Shown here: piece by piece, positions 25,164-33,816 of the stretch | How the letters are laid out: the number at the start of each line of letters is the position of its first letter | Position numbering within the stretch: position 1 is the first letter of the stretch | Assembly: GCA_023248635.1 (NCBI GenBank) | Contig: JAHFED010000007.1 | Span: 1 to 64,000 of the forward strand | Source: Myxococcales bacterium | Lineage (GTDB): Bacteria > Myxococcota > UBA727 > VGSZ01 | DNA length: 64,000 nt | Direction of reading: 5' to 3' | Notes under the pieces: generated by a model | The model's database searches: none | What the model was told of the DNA's origin: nothing | Seen by the model: only the letters and a program-made list of their open reading frames with translations | Position numbers and translations under genes: made by a program

Positions 25164-25813
25164 TGTCTGACTCTCCTGCTGCTTCCCGCATCGCTGCGGC
25201 CCTGCAAAAGATGACCGAGCGCGAGCGGCGTTTGGTCTTTGTCACCGTCGGCGTCGCGGCGGTCCTTGGCGTCGTCGGCGCGGGGTGGCTCGTGTCTGGC
25301 GCCATCGGCAAGCGCGAACGCCAGATTCAAAACCGCAAGGACGAGATCGTGCAGCTCGAGGCCTTGCACGCCGACTACGACGCCGCGGTGGCCCGCCAAA
25401 AGGCTGCGGAGACCCGCATCAAGACGGCTGCGTCGACGTCGTTGTCGTCGCTGCTCACCAAATCCACCGCCGAAGTCGGCCTGGCGCTGAGCGATCTGAA
25501 CGAGCGCCGCCTTCCCATCAAGGACAGCGAGCTCACCGAGGTCACCGCCGATGTGACTTTCAAAGAGATCACGGTGGACAAGCTTGTGACCCTCTTGGAA
25601 AAGATCGAAGGCCGCTCCGCGGGCGGCGTCGTCAAGGTGCAGAAGCTCAAGGTCAAGTCCCGCTTCGACAACCCCGAGGTGCTCGAGGCCTCGCTGACGG
25701 TGTCGACGTGGAAAGCGCCGAACACGTCCGCCAGTGGTGCGCCGCCAGCAGCCGCCGACCCGCCCCCCGATCCCAGTGCAGTGGTGCCGGACCCAGCGGG
25801 GAAGCCCCAATGA
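25163..25813 (+). CDS. gspM: Type II secretion assembly protein GspM
   Basis: A 216-aa bitopic inner-membrane protein, the partner of GspL. It has a short cytoplasmic segment containing MTERERRLV, a TM helix (about residues 24-46: VFVTVGVAAVLGVVGAGWLVSG), a coiled coil (RERQIQNRKDEIVQLEALHADYDAAV), then a ferredoxin-like periplasmic domain (LPIKDSELTEVTADVTFKEIT to LTVSTWK) and a Pro/Ala tail. The ATG at 25163 shares a base with the gspL stop; the GTG immediately before is an alternative. Confidence 0.9.
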   Translation: MSDSPAASRIAAALQKMTERERRLVFVTVGVAAVLGVVGAGWLVSGAIGKRERQIQNRKDEIVQLEALHADYDAAVARQKAAETRIKTAASTSLSSLLTKSTAEVGLALSDLNERRLPIKDSELTEVTADVTFKEITVDKLVTLLEKIEGRSAGGVVKVQKLKVKSRFDNPEVLEASLTVSTWKAPNTSASGAPPAAADPPPDPSAVVPDPAGKPQ

Positions 25814-26874
25814 AGGCCGCCAAAATCATCGGCTACGTCGCCTGGTTCTTCTTCTGCTTCACCTTGGCCGTGCTCTTCACCTTCCCTCTCGACGGCATCA
25901 AGCCCCTCGTCATCACCGAGGTCGAGAAGGTGCTGGGCAAGGGCAAACAGGGCACGCACGGCATCGACCCCGAGGTCACCATCGAGTCGCTGCGCATGAG
26001 CGGCCTGGGTGTGAAGGCCACTCGCGTGCACGTGCGTTTCGGCAACCGCGAGCCCGAGCCCGGACCCGAGCTCGACGTCGACTCCCTTTGGGTCAGCGCG
26101 TCGCTTCTGTCGGCGGTGTCCACCAACAAGACCCTGCAGCTGCAGGGATCCCTCTACGGCGGCGACGTCGACGCCACCCTCACCGTCGATGACAAACAGA
26201 ACGTCGTCGCCCTCGACGCCAGCATCGATGATGTCGACCTTGGCAAGGTGCCCGTGTTGATTGCCAAGCTCGGGGTGCCCGTCGAAGGCAAGATCGACGC
26301 CGACGTCGAGCTCGACATGGGCAAGCAGGCCGAGAAGGACGCCGTGGGTCACATCGACCTCGACGTCAAAGGCCTGGCCGTGGGTGCCGGGAACTTGAGC
26401 GCGGTGCCCGGCGGCTGGGAGCTCCCCGACGGCATCAAGCTGGGCAACCTCAAGGGCCGGGTGCCGATCAAGCAGGGGCTGGGCACCATTGAGACCCTCA
26501 AGCTCGAGGGGGCGCCCGACATCGAAGCCGAAATCAGCGGCACGATCAACGTCAAGGCCAAGCCCCAGCTCTCGCGCCTCGACGCCGACGGCTGGTTTCG
26601 TCCGCTGGCTGCCTTTCTCGACAAGAACACCAAGATCAAAAGCGCCCTCGAGCTGGGGGAGAAGATCCAGCTGCCGGGCGCTCCCTCGCTCAGCAAGGCG
26701 AAGGACGACGAGGGTCGCTATCACTTCTCGGCCAAAGGCGCGTTCACGACGCTGGTGCCCCAACTGTCGAAGGATGCTGGTCGCAAGGCCAAGGCGCGCC
26801 TCGCCAAGGGCAGCAGCCCCGTCGAGGCGCCACCGCCCAAGGCGGAGATGCCCGAAGGAAACGGACCAGAGTGA
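25810..26874 (+). CDS. gspN: Type II secretion-associated protein GspN
   Basis: A 354-aa inner-membrane-anchored periplasmic protein. It has an N-terminal TM helix (IIGYVAWFFFCFTLAVLFTF) followed by beta-rich repeats typical of the GspN/AsmA-like group: LRMSGLGVKATRVHVRFGN, LQLQGSLYGGDVDATLTVD, and VGHIDLDVKGLAVGAG. The C terminus is Lys/Ala/Pro-rich. It overlaps gspM by ATGA and closes the operon; a terminator follows within 5 bp. GspN is an optional T2SS component; its exact function in the apparatus is not established. Confidence 0.88.
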   Translation: MKAAKIIGYVAWFFFCFTLAVLFTFPLDGIKPLVITEVEKVLGKGKQGTHGIDPEVTIESLRMSGLGVKATRVHVRFGNREPEPGPELDVDSLWVSASLLSAVSTNKTLQLQGSLYGGDVDATLTVDDKQNVVALDASIDDVDLGKVPVLIAKLGVPVEGKIDADVELDMGKQAEKDAVGHIDLDVKGLAVGAGNLSAVPGGWELPDGIKLGNLKGRVPIKQGLGTIETLKLEGAPDIEAEISGTINVKAKPQLSRLDADGWFRPLAAFLDKNTKIKSALELGEKIQLPGAPSLSKAKDDEGRYHFSAKGAFTTLVPQLSKDAGRKAKARLAKGSSPVEAPPPKAEMPEGNGPE

Positions 26875-26878
26875 CCCC

Positions 26879-26909
26879 AAAAAAAGCCCGCGCAGTGCGG
26901 GCCTTTCTT
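26879..26909 (+). terminator. Intrinsic terminator of the T2SS operon
   Basis: A perfect GCCCGC/GCGGGC stem with loop GCAGT, flanked by an A-run on the left and CTTTCTT on the right. It starts immediately after the gspN stop and may work in both directions. Confidence 0.85.
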
Positions 26910-26978
26910 GTGGTCCATGGCCCTCGCTCATCCCGGGTCCGCTTGATGTTCGACCGCGTTCCGAGCTGGGAAGGACGC

Positions 26979-27016
26979 GGGATGATGCGCGTGAAGCGCC
27001 CGCGGAGTTGGTGGGG
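26979..27016. repeat. Dispersed GC-rich repeat R1, copy 1
   Basis: GGGATGATGCGCGTGAAGCGC and GCGGAGTTGGTGGGG in this order recur at 42778-42824, followed in both places by a GCC(CC)GCGTCNGGCTCC(A/G)CCGGCGCGGGG segment. Both copies lie upstream of the R2 element on the plus strand, so R1 and R2 form a composite block. Confidence 0.75.
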
Positions 27017-27070
27017 GGCCCCGCGTCGGCTCCACCGGCGCGGGGAGGTCTGCACCAGACCTCCCAGAAG

Positions 27071-27134
27071 AGCATCCCCGACGGAGCTGAACGAGACCGC
27101 TCCGCGGTCGAAGTTCAGCGAGATCGGGGCTCAG
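27071..27134 (-). repeat. 64-bp nested-hairpin 3' element R2, copy 1
   Basis: Matches 43031-43094 with three mismatches in 64 bp. Read on the minus strand it folds as nested stems: outer CCCCGA/TCGGGG, middle GCTGAAC/GTTCAGC and inner ACCGC/GCGGT. The TGA stop codon of the lipoprotein gene at 27131-27574 lies at its edge. A pyrimidine tract follows on the minus strand, so a terminator role is plausible. Confidence 0.8.
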
Positions 27135-27574
27135 TACTGCTGAGAAGCGACCACGACCGGCGCAGCGGCCTTCGACGTCGCCACCTTGGCGGGTTTGCCG
27201 GGCAGCGGCGGCTTCTTGATGCGCACGATGTCGCCGGTGACTTTGTAACTGCGGGGATCGACACAGCCGAAGGAGCAGGCACCGATCACCATGTCGACGA
27301 TGCCTTCAGAGGACTCGTACTTCAGGTTGGCGACCCCGTCGCCGCCTTTGGCCTGCACCGCTTTGGCGATATCAGCAGACAAGAAAGTCTTGTCGGGCGA
27401 CCCAAGCAGTCCATACAAGAAGAACCAATTTCCCTTCTCAATGGACAGTTGTCCGATGCGTTCGGTGTCGGCGGCGGCGACGTCGGCGCGGAGCGTTCCC
27501 GGCAGCTCGGCATTGACGGTCATGCAGCCGCTGGCGGCCGCGCAGGTCAGGATCAAGCAAGCAAATTTCTTCAT
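27131..27574 (-). CDS. Lipoprotein of a tandem pair (TRL-like family)
   Basis: A 147-aa lipoprotein: signal MKKFACLILTCAAASGC, lipobox Cys at 17, followed by MTVNAELPGTLRADV. The mature part has an alternating hydrophobic pattern with LANVK-like VANLKYESSEGIVDMVIGACSFGCVD and a Lys/Pro/Ala-rich tail. It is related to the next gene (27640-28176): both continue after the lipobox Cys as M-(T/H)-(V/I)-x-x-E-(L/V)-P-G-x-L. The overall pattern is like TRL/Bor-type small lipoproteins, but this is tentative. The ATG at 27574 follows AAGGA; the TTG at 27586 is less likely. Its stop codon lies inside repeat R2. Confidence 0.7.
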   Translation of the reverse strand: MKKFACLILTCAAASGCMTVNAELPGTLRADVAAADTERIGQLSIEKGNWFFLYGLLGSPDKTFLSADIAKAVQAKGGDGVANLKYESSEGIVDMVIGACSFGCVDPRSYKVTGDIVRIKKPPLPGKPAKVATSKAAAPVVVASQQY

Positions 27575-27581
27575 GGCGTCC

Positions 27582-27614
27582 TTCAAGACGCTGGCGCGTC
27601 TTGAACATCAGAAC
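27582..27614. repeat. GACGC hairpin repeat
   Basis: TTCAAGACGC-tggc-GCGTCTTGAA forms a perfect 10-bp stem. The last 21 bases, ending CATCAGAAC, recur exactly at 33883-33903. The 22-bp palindrome also occurs inside gspE at 15904-15925. Here it lies between the two paralogous lipoprotein genes and overlaps the upstream region of the 27574 start. Confidence 0.85.
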
Positions 27615-27639
27615 TGAAAAGGATGGCTCTGGGTGCGGC

Positions 27640-28176
27640 TCAAAACCCGAGGGCCGGTGGCGTGCCTGGCACGGCGGGGGGGGCGATGGACTCGTTGCGC
27701 GGTGAGGCTTCGCCTTTGATGCGCGTACCTTGGGCGGTGAAGTCCCAGGTCATGGCGACGAGGCCGCCGATGCCACCGATGGGGGCGGTGCAGACCTGAA
27801 AGACCATTTGGTTCAGCCAGGCAAAGATCGACAACTGGTCGCCAATTTGAACGTTTCTCAAGGCGCCATTTTCGCCCAATGCGGCTTGCCATTCCTCCTT
27901 TGAAGATGCGTTGATGATCGGTAGCAACGCAATGATGTAGTGGTTGCGGTCAACGATCTTGGCCTCAGCACCGATCGCGGTGGTGCCGTCGCCGAGGAAG
28001 AACCCGCCCAGGCCGCCGCGAGCGCTCGCATCCGAGGGAGGCACCGCTGCTGTCTCGATGGGCGCTGCCGAACCGTCGGAGCGCAGGTCGAGGACACCGG
28101 GCACCTCCGAGCTGATGTGCATGCAGCCGCTCGTTGCCAAGCCAGCCAACAAAAAGACCGCCAGTGGTTGCCTCAT
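27640..28176 (-). CDS. Lipoprotein of a tandem pair
   Basis: A 178-aa lipoprotein: MRQPLAVFLLAGLATSGC with lipobox Cys at 18, then MHISSEVPGVLDL, matching the start of the mature 27131-27574 protein. The body includes FWQ-less helical segments AEAKIVDRNHYIIALLPIIN, EEWQAALGENGALRNVQIGD and a hydrophobic patch QVCTAPIGGIGGLVAMTW, with a Pro-rich end. The pair probably arose by duplication and divergence. No function is recognised. No clear ribosome site precedes ATG 28176. Confidence 0.7.
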   Translation of the reverse strand: MRQPLAVFLLAGLATSGCMHISSEVPGVLDLRSDGSAAPIETAAVPPSDASARGGLGGFFLGDGTTAIGAEAKIVDRNHYIIALLPIINASSKEEWQAALGENGALRNVQIGDQLSIFAWLNQMVFQVCTAPIGGIGGLVAMTWDFTAQGTRIKGEASPRNESIAPPAVPGTPPALGF

Positions 28177-28225
28177 GCACCGCGGCTACCGCGCTCGGGT
28201 GCAGGCGTAAAGCACCGGCTGGTGC

Positions 28226-29488
28226 TCAGCGCAAGCGCAGGGTCAGCTCGGCGACGTCGAGGCCACCCCGGCCGTCGCTGGCGACGACGACGACGACGAC
28301 CTCGTCACCCCTGCGGGCGGCGCGGGGGATGGCGAGCTCGGCCTGCGCGTTGCCGCTTTGGTTCACGGGCTGGTTGGGCTCGGCCGCCACGAGGTCGAAG
28401 GGGCCATCGGGCACATAGAAGCGCAGCGACGGTGCCTCGCGGCTCAGGCAGGCCGCGACCGGCTGGCTTTCGCACCAGGGCTCGAGCGGGGCCGCAAAGA
28501 ACTCCTGCACCTCGTCGAAGGCGCCGGCGACGTCGACGACGGGCGCGATGCGCAGCGAGGGTTGGGGCTCGACCTCGGCCACGGCACCCACGTCGACGTC
28601 GGCCACGTCTTGGTCACTGGTAGCGACGTCGAAGGTCCGGGCGCTGGGGTTCAGGTCAAAGCCAGTGATGAGGGGCGGCTCGTTGGGGGGCAAGCGCTCG
28701 AGGCACGGCGCCGAGCCGCGCGTGGCGGGCGCGCAGGCGTCGTGGCGCAGGCAGTCGTCGCCGCAGCGGTCGCCGTCGGGGGGATCGCAGGACTCGTTGG
28801 CATCGACGACGCCGTCGCCGCAGGGACCAGGAGGGCTGCCGCCGAAGCAGACGGCGTTTTCACCGGGGTCCGCGGGGTCGGCGCAGAGGCGCACCGCGGT
28901 GTCCTCGGAGACGCTGTTCACGGTGCGCGGGTCCAGCCGCAGGGGCAGCGTCAGGGTGGCGCGCTCGCGTTCGACGGGGTCGGTGCCCGGCTTGGTGACG
29001 TCGACGACGATGGTGATCGGCACGGGCACCACCGACAGCGACGACGACGACGACGACAAGAGGGTCGAGAGCAGCCTGGGGGTCAGTGAGAGGGTGGCGG
29101 TGGTGTCTGTGACGCGTCCCAGGGGGTGGTGCTCATCGGCCGCGAGCACGACGCTGCGCACCTCGATGGGGACATCGACGCAGGGCTGCGAGAACGACGC
29201 CGGCGCGCACAGGCCGATCTGCAGGGCCACCGCGCCGCCGCGGGGGTCGTAGACAAAGGGCGTGACGACGACGTCGGGCACCGATCCATCGGCGTCGACG
29301 TAGAAGGAGGCAGGCTCGGCCCGAATCGCGATCACGCGCAGATCTTCGATGCGGTGCTCCTTGCTGGGCGTGGTGTCGAGCAGGGTTTGCCAACCCGACC
29401 AGCAGCCGCTCACGCCGACGACGACCACCACCACCACAGAGAGCTTGGGTCCCCTCAAGATTCGCCGCCGCCGCCCGGGCGGGCGCAC
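28226..29488 (-). CDS. Cys-rich lipoprotein with Myxococcus Cys-rich repeat
   Basis: A 420-aa lipoprotein: Arg-rich n-region, seven-Val hydrophobic core from GTC repeats, and SGC lipobox at about 29. In the middle it has CGDGVVDANESCDPPDGD followed by RCGDDCLRHDAC, the Cys-rich (DUF4215-type) repeat common in secreted Myxococcota proteins. Strand-rich Ig-like regions flank it (e.g. PITGFDLNPSARTFDVATSDQD-type pattern and a C-terminal VVVVVASDGRGGLDVAELTLRLR). It starts with GTG at 29488 and follows the TonB-dependent receptor gene by 34 bp on the same strand, suggesting a receptor-associated surface lipoprotein. Confidence 0.75.
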   Translation of the reverse strand: MRPPGRRRRILRGPKLSVVVVVVVGVSGCWSGWQTLLDTTPSKEHRIEDLRVIAIRAEPASFYVDADGSVPDVVVTPFVYDPRGGAVALQIGLCAPASFSQPCVDVPIEVRSVVLAADEHHPLGRVTDTTATLSLTPRLLSTLLSSSSSSLSVVPVPITIVVDVTKPGTDPVERERATLTLPLRLDPRTVNSVSEDTAVRLCADPADPGENAVCFGGSPPGPCGDGVVDANESCDPPDGDRCGDDCLRHDACAPATRGSAPCLERLPPNEPPLITGFDLNPSARTFDVATSDQDVADVDVGAVAEVEPQPSLRIAPVVDVAGAFDEVQEFFAAPLEPWCESQPVAACLSREAPSLRFYVPDGPFDLVAAEPNQPVNQSGNAQAELAIPRAARRGDEVVVVVVASDGRGGLDVAELTLRLR

Positions 29489-29522
29489 ACGGAGCAGGGG
29501 CGACGCCCGGCGAGGAGGACGA

Positions 29523-32225
29523 TCACAACGTCATCTCGAGGCCCACCACGGGCATGAGTGGCGGCCCAGGCAAGAGCACGCGCCGCTCGCGTTGGCGGTA
29601 GTCGCCGCTGGGAAAAAAGACCTCGGGGTTGAGCCAGTTGTAGGTGTTCAGCACCTCGAGAAAGGGCGTCACCCGGTACCAATCGAAGATCCAGGTCTGC
29701 TCGAGGCGCAGATCCAGGCGGTGAAAGGGCGGCAGCCGCGCCGGCCGCAGCGTCGACAGCAGGGGCGTGTAGCTGTTGGTCGAGACGTCGTGCTCGGTGG
29801 CGATGGAATCCGGCATCGGCCCCGGGTTGCCGGTGACGAAGGCGAAGCGCGCGCCAGCGGTGAGGTCCCAGGGCAAGGTCAGCTTGGCGACGATGACGAG
29901 GTTGTGGGTCTGATCGAAGGGGGCGGGCACCACGGGTTCGCGGGAGTTGCCCAGCGAGGTCACCGTGCGCGAAAAGGTATAGGCCACCCAGCCAAAGAAG
30001 CTCCCCGAACGCAGGGTGCGCGGGCGCTGTCGCAGCAGCAGCTCGAAGCCCTCGGTCTCGCCGCTGCCGAGGCTGTCGAAGCTCCCGAGTCCCGGAAAGC
30101 CGGCAAAGACGACGCCGGCTCGATAGCGGGCGTTGCGATCGCGGGTGAGGGCCAAGCGCCGCACGCCGTAGACCTGGGCATCGAGCCCGAGCTCGGGACC
30201 AAGCTCACTCTCCAAACCGAACACCAAGTGCAGGGCTTGGGGATGCAAGAGCGCGTCGCCGTCGACGTCGAAGCCCACGGCTTGCAAACGGGGGCGCTGG
30301 TGGAAGCCCCCAAAGGCGCCCTTCAAGGTGAGCAAGGGTCCAAAGCGGTAGCGAAGCTGCACGCGGGGATCGACGAAGGCGGCGTCGGCGACGGTGCTGG
30401 TCTTGCCATCAAAGATTGGGTCTTCGTCGTTGACCTGGATCGACGAGAGCTCGCCCCGCACGCCAGGAATGACCGTGAGTGCGCCCAGCACGACGACGAG
30501 GTCGGACCACAGCGCGGTGGCTGAGATGGCGGCGTGGGAGAGCTTGGTGGCCTCGCTGAGATCCTCGAGGTTGGCCATCGAGAGCCGCTGCACCTGCGTC
30601 GTCGATTGCTGCGCATCCAGGCCCGAGCGCAGCTCGAGCCACGGCCACAAGCGCACGCGGCTTTCGTCGCGCACGCCCCAGTCGGATTGGTCCTGTGGGG
30701 GCGAGAGCACGTCGCCGGCGAGCAGGGGAACGACGACGCCGTCGGCCAACAAGCCCCGCCGGGTGGTGCCGCCGTAGGGTTGCAAGGTGTGACTGACGCC
30801 GGGGAGCGGTCGCCACACTGCTCGACCGACCACGCGGGTGAACTGGCTGCCCAGCAGAGAGTTCAGCAGGTCGCCAACGTCGATGGCGTCGCCGAGCCCG
30901 AGGTCAGGTACCGCACCGAGAAAGCTGAACTGGTCCTCGGCACCAAAGGCGAACAAGCTCAGGGTGACGTCGTCGACGACCTCGCTCTCCAATTTGAATT
31001 GCCAGTCGTACCAAGAGGGCACCGGGATCGGCGGCAGGGCTCGGCGCAGCAGCGTCGCGGTGCCCAGCAGGAGGTTGGCGGGGACCTCGGTGTGGCTGCG
31101 GCGTGCGGCGGCCCCGATGCGCACGTCGGGCAAGGTGGAGGCGAGCTGAGAAAGCCGGGCCGTGCCGCCGAAGAAGAAGCCGACGTCGAGCAAGTCGAGG
31201 GTGAAGCTGGCCTCGAGGGGATCTGCCCGCAGGGCATGGGTGGCGACGTCGATGACGCCGGCGGTGGCGTTGCCGTAGCGCGCCGGAAATCCGCCGGGCA
31301 TCACCGTGAGCTCCTCGACGAAAGCGCCGTTGAGCACCGAGCGCAGCCCGCCGAAGTGGTAGAGGGTGGGCACCGGGACGCCCTCGATCAGCACTTGGGT
31401 GTCGGCGGGAAGACCACCCCGCACCAAGAGCGCGCCACCGAGCAAAGGCGCGCGCGCAACGCCCGGCAGGCTCTCAACCACGCGCAGGGCGTCGCCGTAG
31501 GTCCCAGGAATTCCTGTGACTTCAGCGCGCGACAAGCTCACCCGCGACACCCCCGGTGCTGAGCGCGCACCGCGCACCACGGTCTCAAAGGCATTGGCCC
31601 TGCGCGGTCGCAGCGCGAAGTCGACGACCTCGACGCTGCCGCCGCCGACGTAGACGTCGACGTCGCTGGGCTCATGTCCGCTGCAGCTGACCTCGAGGTG
31701 CCAAGGACCTTCAGCGAGCTCCAGGGCAAAGCGGCCGTCGTCGTCGGCGTCGAAGACGAGCTCGCTTGCTGGGTGCTCGCTCTCGAGGTTCGAAGACACC
31801 CGCAGCTCGGCGGGCAGGGGAAGCACGCTGCCTTGGGCCCGCACCCGCCCCGAGAGCGTGCCCCGGCGGTGGTTGGGTGAGCTGGCCGTCGGCACGGGTT
31901 TGGCGACGTCGGGAACAAAGGTCAGGGTCTGGCTGATGGTGACAGCGGCGGGCTTGCCGTCGACCTCGGCGGGAACAAAGAGCAAGTTGGTGGCGGCACC
32001 GAGTGCTGCCCAAGCGAAGGGGGCAGCGGGACCATCGCCGTCGACGTGGATGGCGCTGACTTCGACCCGGCTGACGCATCCCAGGGGGTCGATGACGATG
32101 GTGAGGGAGACGGTGGCGCCCTGGTTTTGGGCCTCGATGGGGTGCGAGGGAGGGGCACCCGCGACGAGCTCGGGTGGCTTCGTCAGCGTCTGGGCGACCA
32201 ACAACCAAGCAAAGGCAAACAGCAC
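29523..32225 (-). CDS. TonB-dependent receptor with N-terminal TonB-C-like domain
   Basis: A 900-aa outer-membrane receptor. After a short signal (MLFAFAWLLVAQ) comes a region resembling a TonB C-terminal energy-transducer fold (about 35-105: ATVSLTIVIDPLGCVSRVEV...). A carboxypeptidase-regulatory-like beta domain follows (about 120-210: GTLSGRVRAQGSVLPLP...GPWHLEVSCSGHEPSDVDV). The plug (about 215-330) includes VVESLPGVARAPLLGGALLVRGG, and the 22-strand barrel ends TYNWLNPEVFFPSGDYRQRERRVLLPGPPLMPVVGLEMTL-type aromatic terminus. The substrate is unknown. It is the first gene of a likely two-gene unit with the Cys-rich lipoprotein downstream. GTG start. Confidence 0.87.
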   Translation of the reverse strand: MLFAFAWLLVAQTLTKPPELVAGAPPSHPIEAQNQGATVSLTIVIDPLGCVSRVEVSAIHVDGDGPAAPFAWAALGAATNLLFVPAEVDGKPAAVTISQTLTFVPDVAKPVPTASSPNHRRGTLSGRVRAQGSVLPLPAELRVSSNLESEHPASELVFDADDDGRFALELAEGPWHLEVSCSGHEPSDVDVYVGGGSVEVVDFALRPRRANAFETVVRGARSAPGVSRVSLSRAEVTGIPGTYGDALRVVESLPGVARAPLLGGALLVRGGLPADTQVLIEGVPVPTLYHFGGLRSVLNGAFVEELTVMPGGFPARYGNATAGVIDVATHALRADPLEASFTLDLLDVGFFFGGTARLSQLASTLPDVRIGAAARRSHTEVPANLLLGTATLLRRALPPIPVPSWYDWQFKLESEVVDDVTLSLFAFGAEDQFSFLGAVPDLGLGDAIDVGDLLNSLLGSQFTRVVGRAVWRPLPGVSHTLQPYGGTTRRGLLADGVVVPLLAGDVLSPPQDQSDWGVRDESRVRLWPWLELRSGLDAQQSTTQVQRLSMANLEDLSEATKLSHAAISATALWSDLVVVLGALTVIPGVRGELSSIQVNDEDPIFDGKTSTVADAAFVDPRVQLRYRFGPLLTLKGAFGGFHQRPRLQAVGFDVDGDALLHPQALHLVFGLESELGPELGLDAQVYGVRRLALTRDRNARYRAGVVFAGFPGLGSFDSLGSGETEGFELLLRQRPRTLRSGSFFGWVAYTFSRTVTSLGNSREPVVPAPFDQTHNLVIVAKLTLPWDLTAGARFAFVTGNPGPMPDSIATEHDVSTNSYTPLLSTLRPARLPPFHRLDLRLEQTWIFDWYRVTPFLEVLNTYNWLNPEVFFPSGDYRQRERRVLLPGPPLMPVVGLEMTL

Positions 32226-32454
32226 CGGCGAGGCCTAGCGGCTCCGCCATCGCAGGCCACGGCTGACAGATCGCCCGCAATCCGAAGCAGGCGGGTGGCA
32301 TTCCCAAGGATCGGCGACGACGTCGACGGCGCCGTTGTCGGGCGTGACACGGCGAGCTTGCTGCACAAAAAGCCGTGCCTAGAGGTATGACCACCCCGCA
32401 TGTTTGCGCCGAGGGCGCAGACCACAGCACGTCGCCCCCGCAAGGAGCAGGTCC

Positions 32455-33768
32455 ATGGCAGCCGAGCCGAGCAAGAGCAGCGATCCGCCGAAAAACACGC
32501 CCGTCGAGGCCGTCGAGTTCACCTGTGGCGAGTGTGGAGCGGTGAACCGCCTGCCGCGCGACAAGGTGCTCAACCTGAAGGTCTCGCCGCTGTGCGGGCG
32601 CTGCGAGAAGCCGCTGCTGCGGGCCTATGAACGCCCCTTCGACGACCTCGACCCCGACAGCTACATCCACCCCCTCGACAAAGAGACCCTCGACGCCCTC
32701 AAGCGCATCCCCGGCGTGTCGACGTTGTTGCGCTCCCTGATCCGCCACAGCTTCGAGCTCGCGACCCGCTTGCACCACCACGCGAACTTCGTGCGGGTGG
32801 GGCCGACACAATACGCCTCGGTCTGGTCGCGCTTCGAGTTCGCCGCCCGCTGTCTCGGCGTCAAGCAGCTGCCCGAGCTGTACATCTACCAAGACCCGGT
32901 CCCCAACGCCTACACCTTCGGCGTCGACAAATACTTCATCGCCGTGTCGACGGGCTGCCTGGAGCTCCTCGACGACGAAGAGATCACGGTGGTGCTGGCC
33001 CACGAGCTGGGACACGTGCACGCCGACCACGTGCTCTACAAGTCCGCCGCCCGCGTGTTTGGATCGGTGGCTTCCACCATTATTCAAGCCACGTTTGGAA
33101 TCGGATCACTCGTTGTTTATCCAGTGCAGTTGGCTTTGCTGCGCTGGGATCGCGCGAGCGAGCTTTCTTCCGATCGCGCAGCGCTCCTGGTGGTGAAGAA
33201 TCCTCACACGGTGATGCGAACCCTGATGAAGATCGCAGGCGGCACCCGACGCTACGCCGGCGAGCTGAGCATCGACTCCTTCATCGATCAGGCCGACTCC
33301 TTCGGCAAAATGCAAGACGAAGGACCGCTTGGTCGTTACATCACGATTTTCCAGAGCCTGTTCCGATCACACCCTTTTCCGATCTGGCGCACCAAGGAGA
33401 TCATTGACTGGGTGAGCACCGGAAATTTTCTCGAAATCCTCGACGGCGAATACAAGGTCCGTGCGCTGGTCGCCACCAAGGTGTGTCCGGCCTGCAACAC
33501 CGCCAACAAGATCGAGGCGCTGGTCTGCATCCACTGTGGTCACCAGTTGGTCGCCGAGCCCAGCGGCGAAGAAGCCGCGCGTGCCGTGCGCGAGGTCAAA
33601 GAGGCCGCCGGCGTCGACGAAGGCGGCCAAGACGTCGTCGCCAAGACCTGGAGCGACGTGCGGGGCTGGTACAAGCGCACCTTCACCATGGACGGCGCCG
33701 ACGAGGGCCCCATCGTCGACGGCGAGCCGCCCGCGAACAAGCCCGACCCCGACAAGCCCGACACCTGA
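32455..33768 (+). CDS. M48-family zinc metallopeptidase with zinc ribbons
   Basis: A 437-aa protein. The N-terminal zinc-ribbon has CGECGAVNRLPRD and CGRCEKPLL (about residues 23-52). The M48 catalytic domain includes VVLAHELGHVHADHVL with HExxH at about 183-187, hydrophobic SVASTIIQATFGIGSLVVYPVQL, and the distal ligand region ASELSSDRAALLVV. A second zinc ribbon CPACNTANKIEALVCIHCG (about 345-363) precedes an acidic tail. AAGGAG lies upstream of ATG 32455; the frame is open 17 codons further. Likely a membrane-associated protease of the HtpX/Ste24 type, but with cytoplasmic zinc ribbons. It is divergent from the receptor gene. Confidence 0.88.
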   Translation: MAAEPSKSSDPPKNTPVEAVEFTCGECGAVNRLPRDKVLNLKVSPLCGRCEKPLLRAYERPFDDLDPDSYIHPLDKETLDALKRIPGVSTLLRSLIRHSFELATRLHHHANFVRVGPTQYASVWSRFEFAARCLGVKQLPELYIYQDPVPNAYTFGVDKYFIAVSTGCLELLDDEEITVVLAHELGHVHADHVLYKSAARVFGSVASTIIQATFGIGSLVVYPVQLALLRWDRASELSSDRAALLVVKNPHTVMRTLMKIAGGTRRYAGELSIDSFIDQADSFGKMQDEGPLGRYITIFQSLFRSHPFPIWRTKEIIDWVSTGNFLEILDGEYKVRALVATKVCPACNTANKIEALVCIHCGHQLVAEPSGEEAARAVREVKEAAGVDEGGQDVVAKTWSDVRGWYKRTFTMDGADEGPIVDGEPPANKPDPDKPDT

Positions 33769-33816
33769 AGACGCCGACAGGCGTTGAGGCTCCGAGCCGA
33801 GACGGGCCCTGAGTCA

